Below, in pieces: positions 1 to 5,241 of a stretch of 6,308 nucleotides of DNA. The number at the start of each line of letters is the position of its first letter. Positions within the stretch are counted from its first letter, which is position 1. The position numbers and the translations under genes were made by a program. The DNA comes from Pseudopedobacter sp. (GTDB taxonomy: Bacteria > Bacteroidota > Bacteroidia > Sphingobacteriales > Sphingobacteriaceae): positions 1-6,308 of the forward strand of contig JACMNZ010000511.1 of the NCBI GenBank assembly GCA_014378285.1. The letters run 5' to 3'. The notes under the pieces were generated by a model. The model worked only from the letters and a program-made list of their open reading frames with translations, made no database searches and was not told the origin of the DNA.

Positions 1-1
1 G

Positions 2-808
2 CAACTTTTGTTATATACAAATAAGCTTGAAATTTTAGTAGAAGACCGCACCCTAGAATTACAGTCTTTAATTAAGCAAATGCATCAAGCAAAAGAGGAA
101 GTTAGCCAGTCGTTAGAAAAAGAAAGGGAGCTTAATCAATTAAAAAGCAGGTTTGTTTCTATGGCCTCGCATGAGTTTAGAACGCCTTTAAGCTCTATTC
201 AGCTTTCTGCATCTTTAATTGACAAATATTCTCAGGATTATAACAATATAAATATCAAAAAGCATGTTAGTAAAATAAAAACAGGAATTGGCAATTTGAC
301 AACCATTTTAAATGATTTTTTATCTTTAGAAAGATTAGAAAAAGGGGTTGTTTCTGCTACTTTTGAGGAGATAGACCTAGTAAAATTTGCCGAAGAAATT
401 ACCGAAGAAATGCAATTGGTTGCCAAGCAAAACCAAAACATCATCTATCAGCATACAGGGACAAAAAGTTTGGTTAATACCGATGGTAATTTGTTGAAAA
501 ATTGTATCATTAATCTGATGGCTAACGCAATAAAATATTCAGGGGAAGATACTTTTATTGAGTTTAATACGGAAATTACTGATTATAAATTTGAGCTTAC
601 TGTTAAAGATAACGGGATTGGCATTCCCCTAGGGGAACAAAAACATTTGTTCGAGGCTTTTTTTAGAGCACATAATACAGGCAGTATCCCTGGAACCGGC
701 TTAGGATTAAATATTGTAGATAGGTACATTAAACTGATGAACGGAAGGATAGCGTTTAAGAGTCAAGAAAACGAAGGCACTACTTTTGCATTAATATTTG
801 ACCTTTAA
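2..808 (+). CDS. Sensor histidine kinase, C-terminal part (5' end outside window)
   Basis: The reading frame is open to the left edge, so the true start and the sensory domain are missing. The TTG at 8-10 is an internal leucine codon. What remains begins with a charged heptad-like linker (nt 20-150, KLEILVEDRTLELQ and onward), typical of a coiled coil leading out of a PAS domain or membrane segment. The dimerisation/phosphoacceptor helix follows, with H-box SMASHEFRTPL; its histidine codon is 170-172. The HATPase domain shows an N-box (NLMANAIKYS), G1 box (DNGIGIP), F-box-like LFEAFFRA and G2 box (GTGLGLNI), so both kinase domains look intact. Only three bases separate its stop from the next gene, which starts with a receiver domain; the two are almost certainly cotranscribed and cognate. 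The signal sensed cannot be read from this window. Confidence 0.93.
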   Translation, partial: QLLLYTNKLEILVEDRTLELQSLIKQMHQAKEEVSQSLEKERELNQLKSRFVSMASHEFRTPLSSIQLSASLIDKYSQDYNNINIKKHVSKIKTGIGNLTTILNDFLSLERLEKGVVSATFEEIDLVKFAEEITEEMQLVAKQNQNIIYQHTGTKSLVNTDGNLLKNCIINLMANAIKYSGEDTFIEFNTEITDYKFELTVKDNGIGIPLGEQKHLFEAFFRAHNTGSIPGTGLGLNIVDRYIKLMNGRIAFKSQENEGTTFALIFDL

Positions 809-811
809 AAC

Positions 812-1858
812 ATGAAACAAACCATCTTAATTATAGAAGACAATACAGATATCAGAGAAAGCACTTCTGAAATTCTTGAGCTTGCAAATTACCAAACACT
901 CGTTGCAGAAAATGGTAAAATTGGCGTAGAATTAGCTCAAAAACACCTGCCAGACTTAATAGTTTGCGATATTATGATGCCAGAGCTAGATGGTTACGGC
1001 GTTTTATATTTATTAAGCAAAAACACCGACACCTCCGTTATTCCTTTCATATTCTTAACCGCTAAAACAGAAAGACTTGATTTTAGAAAAGGAATGGAAA
1101 TGGGGGCAGATGATTACCTAACTAAACCATTTGATGATATTGAATTGCTTAATGCCATTGAAATCAGGTTAAAAAAACAAAATAAGCAACAAACATTTTA
1201 TGGAAACGGGATAAAGGCAATTGAAAAACTGAGCGAAAGCGTTAATGATTTTGAAAGTTTAAACAAACTGCTACTAAACAAAAAAGTTAGGCATTTAAAA
1301 AAAGGCCAGCTTTTATATTACGATGGCGATGCTTCGCAAGGATTATATTTAGTGATTAACGGCAAAATCAAAATAAGTAAAATTACGGAGGATGGACGTG
1401 AGTTTGTTACCGCAATAAAACATACTGATGATTATTTTGGGATTTTTGATGCGCTAGTTAATAAAACACATACAGAAAATGCAGAGGCATTAGAAGATGC
1501 TGATGTTTGCATTTTACATAAAGATCAATTAGATCAATTGTTAATGGAAAGCGCAAATCTCGCCATGAAATTTATCCACCTGCTTTCTACAAATCTTTAT
1601 CAAAAAGAAGAGCAGCTAGTGCAAATGGCTTATTTTTCTGTCCGTAAGCGATTGGCAGAAACGTTGATTAGAGTAGGTGAAATTCATAATTCACACAATT
1701 TTAAAATATCCCGCAATGATTTAGCCGCAATGGCGGGCATGGCTACAGAAACCGTTAGCCGTACATTAAGCGATTTTAAAGATGAAAAGCTTTTAGAAAA
1801 GAAAGGGAGCGAGATCCAGCTTCTTGTTTTAGAAAAGCTACACAGTATGAAAAACTGA
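812..1858 (+). CDS. Hybrid response regulator: receiver domain fused to CRP/FNR-type transcription factor
   Basis: This 348-residue protein has two modules. Residues 1-120 are a receiver with all key residues: acidic pair E9/D10, phosphoacceptor D53 (VCDIMMP), T83 and K105 (LTKPF). Residues about 150-255 form a cyclic-nucleotide-binding-like beta roll (GLYLVINGKIKIS), then a long dimerisation helix and a winged helix at about 275-340. The recognition helix reads ATETVSRTLSDF, with E313, S316 and R317 in the E-x-x-S-R arrangement FNR uses to read TTGAT half sites. The pocket does not look fit for cAMP: the usual F-G-E-L and R-S/T-A motifs appear as FGIF and ENA. No N-terminal cysteine cluster for a 4Fe-4S centre is present. 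Phosphorylation by the adjacent kinase is therefore the likely switch. The ATG lies three bases after the kinase stop. The domain call is firm; the regulon is inferred. Confidence 0.93.
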   Translation: MKQTILIIEDNTDIRESTSEILELANYQTLVAENGKIGVELAQKHLPDLIVCDIMMPELDGYGVLYLLSKNTDTSVIPFIFLTAKTERLDFRKGMEMGADDYLTKPFDDIELLNAIEIRLKKQNKQQTFYGNGIKAIEKLSESVNDFESLNKLLLNKKVRHLKKGQLLYYDGDASQGLYLVINGKIKISKITEDGREFVTAIKHTDDYFGIFDALVNKTHTENAEALEDADVCILHKDQLDQLLMESANLAMKFIHLLSTNLYQKEEQLVQMAYFSVRKRLAETLIRVGEIHNSHNFKISRNDLAAMAGMATETVSRTLSDFKDEKLLEKKGSEIQLLVLEKLHSMKN

Positions 1859-1876
1859 TTATTATCATTTTTAATA

Positions 1877-1890
1877 CTGATTGCACTCAA
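1877..1890 (+). promoter_or_regulatory. Candidate FNR-type operator (CTGAT-N4-CTCAA)
   Basis: The site matches TTGAT-N4-ATCAA at 8 of 10 defined positions; only the first base of each half site differs. Its centre (1883.5) lies about 42 bases before the transcription start predicted from the TAnnTTTG element at 1913-1920, which is the class II activator position. The protein encoded just upstream has FNR-like reading residues. An 8/10 match can occur by chance in AT-rich DNA, so the placement is the stronger argument. Confidence 0.5.
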
Positions 1891-1912
1891 TAGCCTTTAA
1901 GGGTTTAAATTT

Positions 1913-1920
1913 TAATTTTG
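1913..1920 (+). promoter_or_regulatory. Bacteroidota-type -7 element (TAATTTTG)
   Basis: TAATTTTG fits the TAnnTTTG consensus of the principal Bacteroidota sigma factor and lies 49 bases before the next start codon. Transcription would begin near 1925-1927. No TTG/TTTG -33 element is found at about 1888-1896, where it would be expected. That fits a promoter that depends on an activator bound at 1877-1890. Confidence 0.5.
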
Positions 1921-1930
1921 TTTTAAACTA

Positions 1931-1951
1931 CGGAATGGCATTTTCACTCCG
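1931..1951 (+). other. Leader RNA hairpin
   Basis: CGGAATG (1931-1937) pairs with CACTCCG (1945-1951), apart from one A-C mismatch, around a seven-base loop. It is the most GC-rich spot in an otherwise AT-rich leader and lies just after the predicted transcription start. It could stabilise the 5' end of the mRNA or be incidental. No T tract follows, so it is not a terminator. Confidence 0.3.
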
Positions 1952-1969
1952 CTGAAAAACAGAAATAAC

Positions 1970-2446
1970 ATGAAGGCAGTTGTTTACAGCACTCAATCTT
2001 TTGAAAAAGAGTTTTTGGCAAAAGCCAATAAAAAAAATCATGATATTACACTTATATCTAACGCTTTAGGGATTGATACTGTAAATTTTGCGGAAGGTAA
2101 AGATGCCGTAATCGTTTTTATAAATGATGATGTATCGTCTCCAGTTATTAAAAAGTTGAAGGAATTTGGTATAAAGTATATAGCTACCCGTTCTTCAGAT
2201 ACAACAAATATTGATATAAAAGCAGCATCTGCTGCGGGTATGAAAGTGGCAAATGTACCGCAACATTTTTCTAACCAATACGAAGCTGAGGCCTACCAGA
2301 AAACTGCAGAACAAATTATAAAAAACCTTAATAATTGGCAAGCTAACAAATGCGCCGGTAAAGCTTGCGCTTGTGCTAATGCTTGTCAAAAAAACAACAT
2401 ACCCTCCAAAAACGTGTCTTCTGATGACAATCAAACACCCTATTGA
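1970..2446 (+). CDS. NAD-domain-less D-2-hydroxyacid (lactate) dehydrogenase-like protein with cysteine-rich tail
   Basis: Residues 1-97 resemble the N-terminal catalytic-domain half of D-lactate dehydrogenase (opening KAVVYSTQSFEKEFL; AVIVFINDDVSSPV; YIATRSSDTTNIDIK; MKVANVP). Residues from about 98 to 127 (ending IIKNLNNWQANK) resemble the C-terminal segment that returns to the same domain in full-length enzymes of about 330 residues. The Rossmann domain that normally lies between them, with G-x-G-x-x-G and the catalytic Arg and Glu, is absent, so dehydrogenase activity is very unlikely. The frame is unbroken, arguing against recent decay. A lineage-specific-looking tail carries C128, C133, C135 and C139 (C-x4-C-x-C-x3-C), a possible metal or Fe-S ligand set or redox thiols, then a polar end. 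hemN starts six bases after its stop, so the two share an operon. Function unknown; an accessory or sensor role in low-oxygen metabolism is an inference. Confidence 0.85.
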   Translation: MKAVVYSTQSFEKEFLAKANKKNHDITLISNALGIDTVNFAEGKDAVIVFINDDVSSPVIKKLKEFGIKYIATRSSDTTNIDIKAASAAGMKVANVPQHFSNQYEAEAYQKTAEQIIKNLNNWQANKCAGKACACANACQKNNIPSKNVSSDDNQTPY

Positions 2447-2452
2447 AAAGCT

Positions 2453-3817
2453 ATGGAAAACGTAAATTTGATCAAAAAATATGCAGTAGCTACACCCAGA
2501 TATACCAGCTATCCTACCGTACCGTATTGGGACCAAGAAACTTTTTCTAAAGATAAATGGATTGATTCTGTTAAAAATTCTTTTAATGAAAGTAATTGGA
2601 GCAGCGGAATTAGTTTGTATATCCATTTACCCTATTGCGAAAGTCTGTGTACTTATTGCGGTTGTAATACCCGAATCACCATTAATCACGAAGTAGAAAA
2701 GCCGTACATAAAAGCCGTTGCCAAAGAGTGGCAATTATATAAGGATTTTTTAGTAGATAAACCCATCATTAAAGAGTTGCATCTTGGAGGGGGCACACCA
2801 ACTTTTTTTAGTCCTCAACATTTAAAAACCTTGATAGGGGATATATTAACCGATTGTACACTACATCCGGATGCCGAGTTTTCTTTTGAGGCGCATCCCG
2901 CAAATACAACCTCACAGCATTTAAAGGTTTTATACGATTTAGGATTTAAACGTTTAAGCTTAGGAATACAGGATTTTGATGAAAAAGTTCAAAAAATTAT
3001 CAATCGTTACCAAACGATACAACAAGTAAAAGATGTGACCGATTTGGCAAGGGAAACAGGGTACAAGTCCATCAATTACGATCTAATTTATGGACTTCCT
3101 CTGCAAACCGAAACCGGATTAAAAGCAACCATTCAGCAAGTCATCGGCTTAAAGCCAGATAGAATTGCATATTACGGTTACGCACATGTACCTTGGGTAA
3201 AACCAGGACAAAGAATGTTTACCGAAGACGATTTGCCAAACACCCAAGAGCGACAAATGTTATATGAATTAGGTAGGCAAATGTTAATTGATGCAGATTA
3301 TAAAGAAATAGGAATGGACCATTTCGCTTTAAAAAGCGATAGTCTTTACACTGCACAAGAAACGGGAAACCTACATCGAAATTTTATGGGCTACACGCAT
3401 CAATATACGGAATTGATGATTGGTTTGGGCGTCTCATCTATTAGTGATACTTGGAATGGCTTTGCGCAAAACGTTAAAAAAGTAGAGGATTATTTAAGAT
3501 TGGTTAACTCTTATGAAATACCTGTTTTTAAAGGTCATATTTTAAACGAAGAAGACTTATTAATGCGCAAGCATATCCTAAATTTAATGTGCAAAAATGA
3601 AACCCATTGGGATAAACAAGATCTACTTAATGATAATTTTAAAAGAAGTTTAAACGGTTTACACGATTTGGAAGCAGAGGGTCTGATCAAAAAAGACAAG
3701 AATTGTATAAAAGTCACAAAATTAGGGGAACGTTTCTTGAGAAATATTTGTGCCGTATTTGATACACGATTACATCACAAACAAATTGAAGAAAATGTTT
3801 TCAGCACTGCTGATTAA
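2453..3817 (+). CDS. hemN: Oxygen-independent coproporphyrinogen III oxidase (radical SAM)
   Basis: This cytoplasmic enzyme decarboxylates coproporphyrinogen III to protoporphyrinogen IX without oxygen, using a 4Fe-4S cluster and S-adenosylmethionine. The length, 454 residues, is close to E. coli HemN (457). The radical SAM motif YCESLCTYCGC places C62, C66, C69 and C71 at the numbers known for E. coli HemN, with Y56 also conserved. Having the fourth cysteine and the HemN-specific C-terminal region separates it from HemW-like proteins. Further markers are GGGTPT (112-117), SLGIQDF, NRYQT, YDLIYGLP, YAHVPW, GMDHFAL and LHRNFMGYT. The C-terminal portion matches the HemN substrate-lid/HTH-like domain. 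The ATG at 2453 gives the full N-terminus (KYAVATPRYTSYPT). Operon position behind the FNR-like site fits low-oxygen induction, as is known for hemN in many bacteria. Confidence 0.97.
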   Translation: MENVNLIKKYAVATPRYTSYPTVPYWDQETFSKDKWIDSVKNSFNESNWSSGISLYIHLPYCESLCTYCGCNTRITINHEVEKPYIKAVAKEWQLYKDFLVDKPIIKELHLGGGTPTFFSPQHLKTLIGDILTDCTLHPDAEFSFEAHPANTTSQHLKVLYDLGFKRLSLGIQDFDEKVQKIINRYQTIQQVKDVTDLARETGYKSINYDLIYGLPLQTETGLKATIQQVIGLKPDRIAYYGYAHVPWVKPGQRMFTEDDLPNTQERQMLYELGRQMLIDADYKEIGMDHFALKSDSLYTAQETGNLHRNFMGYTHQYTELMIGLGVSSISDTWNGFAQNVKKVEDYLRLVNSYEIPVFKGHILNEEDLLMRKHILNLMCKNETHWDKQDLLNDNFKRSLNGLHDLEAEGLIKKDKNCIKVTKLGERFLRNICAVFDTRLHHKQIEENVFSTAD

Positions 3818-4164
3818 CACTGGTTATTTAATTTTAAAAAACACAACTATGAATTTTAATGTTGATTTAATTACCAATAACTTTTAAATATTTGGAGTAA
3901 TTTATTTAATAATTTGTTTTTCCATTGCATGGATTTGGGAGCGTAAAAGAAACATCGCCTTTTTATGATAGTTTATGTTTTCTGTTTTAATGAATCTTTT
4001 AGTTGGGTTGATGATTACTTTATCTGGCAAAAAAAGAAGTGGAAAGTATTTATAAAACAATATCCTGTTCAATGAGTTTAAGTTTTTATTTTTATTTGGA
4101 TAAATTTTTGCTAGAACAAAGTAGTCATAAAAGGCTTATTTAATTAGATACCAAATAAAGAACC
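3818..4164. other. Gene-free stretch with no recognised gene or clear promoter
   Basis: This 347-base AT-rich gap separates hemN from the reductase gene. I see no convincing terminator after hemN and no good TAnnTTTG element with a properly spaced -33 motif before the reductase. The only structure noticed is a set of hydrophobic reading-frame pieces at 3849-4055, described separately. Confidence 0.6.
3849..4055 (+). pseudogene. Possible decayed small membrane-protein gene with in-frame stops
   Basis: From ATG 3849 a single frame reads MNFNVDLITNNF, stop (TAA 3885), then IFGVIYLIICFSIAWIWERK and RNIAFL, two adjacent stops (TGA 3966, TAG 3969), then a 26-residue piece from ATG 3975 (MFSVLMNLLVGLMITLSGKK and six more residues) ending at TAA 4053. 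The second and third pieces are each a hydrophobic run followed by a basic stretch, as in small inner-membrane proteins with one or two helices. Frame is kept across all stops, so point mutation of a gene of about 68 codons would explain it. Against this, T-rich noncoding DNA often yields hydrophobic translations, and no family is recognised. The last piece could stand alone, but no ribosome site is visible. Confidence 0.2.
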
Positions 4165-4872
4165 ATGCAAAACTTAAAAGATAAAGTTGCGTTAATAACT
4201 GGCGCAAGTAAAGGAATTGGCTATGGCATTGCCGAAGCATTATTAAAATTAGGCGTAAAAGTAGCCATTACCAGCCGCTCGCAAGAAAGCGCAGATGAAG
4301 CTGCAGAAAAACTGGGAAGTGATGTTTTAGCTTTAGCTTCTGACGTGAAAGACGCAAAATCTCAACAAAATGCAGTTGATAAAACCATAGAAAAATTTGG
4401 TTCTTTAGACTTTTTGATTGCAAACGCAGGAGTTGGTCATTTTGCCCCAATTGATGAAATGGATGAAAAAGATTGGCATGATGTAATTGATACCAATTTA
4501 ACTGGTGTTTTCTTAAGTGTAAAGGCCGCACTCCCATCTCTAAAAAAATCTAAAGGATATATCATTACCATTTCTAGTTTGGCGGGCACTAACTTTTTTG
4601 CTGGAGGAAGCGCATATAATGCTAGCAAGTTCGGTTTAACAGGTTTTTCGCAATCTATTATGCTAGATTTAAGAGATTATGGAGTTAAAGTTACTACCAT
4701 TATGCCGGGTTCGGTGGCCACCCATTTTAATGATCACGAACCAGACAAAAATAAAGATGCTTGGAAAATACAACCAGAAGATATTGGACAAATGGTTTGT
4801 GATTTATTGAATATGAACCCACGGACTTTGCCAAGTAAAATTGAAGTTAGGCCAACTAAAACGTCTAATTAG
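4165..4872 (+). CDS. Short-chain dehydrogenase/reductase (classical SDR, FabG-like)
   Basis: This 235-residue soluble oxidoreductase has all classical SDR marks: cofactor motif TGASKGIG (12-19), NAG at 87-89, the structural N111, catalytic S138 and Y151-x3-K155 (YNASK), and the PG motif at 181-182. The Ser/Tyr/Lys numbers match those of E. coli FabG. R38 after the second beta strand (TSRS) suggests NADP(H) preference. The C-terminus (LPSKIEVRPTK) resembles the 3-oxoacyl-ACP reductase/sepiapterin-reductase-like SDRs common in Bacteroidota. Members reduce many ketones, so the substrate cannot be given, and a lone gene outside a fatty-acid cluster is unlikely to be the housekeeping fabG. The ATG at 4165 gives a standard N-terminus (MQNLKDKVALITG), with a weak AAAGAA before it. 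The 292 bases to hemN suggest separate transcription. Confidence 0.95.
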   Translation: MQNLKDKVALITGASKGIGYGIAEALLKLGVKVAITSRSQESADEAAEKLGSDVLALASDVKDAKSQQNAVDKTIEKFGSLDFLIANAGVGHFAPIDEMDEKDWHDVIDTNLTGVFLSVKAALPSLKKSKGYIITISSLAGTNFFAGGSAYNASKFGLTGFSQSIMLDLRDYGVKVTTIMPGSVATHFNDHEPDKNKDAWKIQPEDIGQMVCDLLNMNPRTLPSKIEVRPTKTSN

Positions 4873-4907
4873 TTAATCCTTAAAATGTTTTTAACTATTT
4901 GATTTTT
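4871..4907 (+). terminator. Weak candidate terminator after the SDR gene
   Basis: AGTTAA (4871-4876), overlapping the stop codon, pairs with TTAACT (4891-4896). Further A:T pairs are possible inside, and a T-rich run (ATTTGATTTTT) follows. The stem has a single G:C pair at each arm's equivalent position and a large loop, so efficiency is doubtful. Confidence 0.3.
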
Positions 4908-4915
4908 AATACCTA

Positions 4916-4935
4916 AATAAATTTCCAAATTTATT
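4916..4935. repeat. Perfect A/T inverted repeat, 9-base arms
   Basis: AATAAATTT (4916-4924) and AAATTTATT (4927-4935) are exact reverse complements separated by CC. As RNA this would be an A:U-only hairpin, and no T run follows. It lies 43 bases past the SDR stop and could help 3'-end formation between the convergent genes, or be a chance palindrome in AT-rich DNA. Confidence 0.5.
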
Positions 4936-5038
4936 CAAATTAAAGTAAATCTTCTATTCCTTTTCGGGAGATTGCGGGAATGTTGATGTTGAACACTTGT
5001 TAAGGAAAGTGGTGAATCTGTAGTGGAACGTTAGATAA

Positions 5039-5072
5039 AAAACCTTTACTTACCTATTAATTGGGTGGTTTT
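5039..5072 (+). other. Stem-loop with GGTTTT 3' arm
   Basis: AAAACC (5039-5044) pairs with GGTTTT (5067-5072). Nested within it, ACCT (5052-5055) pairs with GGGT (5063-5066) with one wobble, around a seven-base AT loop, leaving an unpaired TTTACTT bulge on the 5' side. It ends in four Ts and directly follows the GC-richer patch. It could be the 3' end of a small transcript or a terminator read through from the SDR gene. Structure is by eye only. Confidence 0.3.
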
Positions 5073-5241
5073 AATAAATTTCTATTTTCATGCTGTGTAA
5101 CAAGGAACAAATATTTTTGCTATATATAAAATTAGTTCAAACAGCTTAATAGAACTTTAATAGCAGCAACATATAAACTTTTTTTACAATAAAAAGCCTT
5201 ATTTTTCTCAAAACAGAGGGTTCTTTAAAATCTTAAAATTT

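Larger units (their letters stand above)
4873..5241. other. Gene-free stretch between convergent genes
   Basis: This 369-base gap lies between the 3' ends of the SDR gene (+) and the S41 peptidase gene (-), so no promoter is needed here. No start-to-stop reading frame of convincing length or composition was found. It holds the weak terminator, the 4916-4935 inverted repeat, a GC-richer patch at 4951-5030 and a stem-loop at 5039-5072. From 5073 to 5241 it is plain AT-rich sequence in which I see nothing supportable; the short A/T hairpin near 5186-5203 is too weak to call. Confidence 0.6.

Noticed and set aside
8..10. TTG as the start codon of the histidine kinase
   Set aside because: The frame is open upstream to the window edge and the protein would begin mid-linker; the gene clearly starts outside.
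1970..2446. LDH-like gene read as a frameshifted or truncated pseudogene
   Set aside because: The frame is continuous, both ends of the catalytic domain are retained, the tail is coherent and the spacing to hemN is tight; no stop or frame break is seen.
2195..2626. 143-codon minus-strand reading frame opposite the LDH-like gene and hemN
   Set aside because: It lies antisense across two well-supported genes and their junction, with no domain and no promoter; it is a coding shadow.
3864..3877. TTGAT half site as a second FNR-type operator
   Set aside because: The opposite half (TTACC) does not match ATCAA and no promoter element is suitably placed.
3888..3965. Assignment of the hydrophobic piece as a cytochrome-oxidase small subunit (CcoQ, CcoS or CydX-like)
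   Set aside because: Attractive next to hemN, but no matching residues beyond hydrophobicity, and the frame has a stop before it and no start codon.
4268..4628. Two overlapping minus-strand frames inside the SDR gene
   Set aside because: Both are opposite conserved SDR motifs and have compositions of reverse-frame translation, with no family likeness.
5186..5203. AATAA/TTATT hairpin as a terminator for the S41 or SDR gene
   Set aside because: Only five A:T pairs; no stable stem on either strand.
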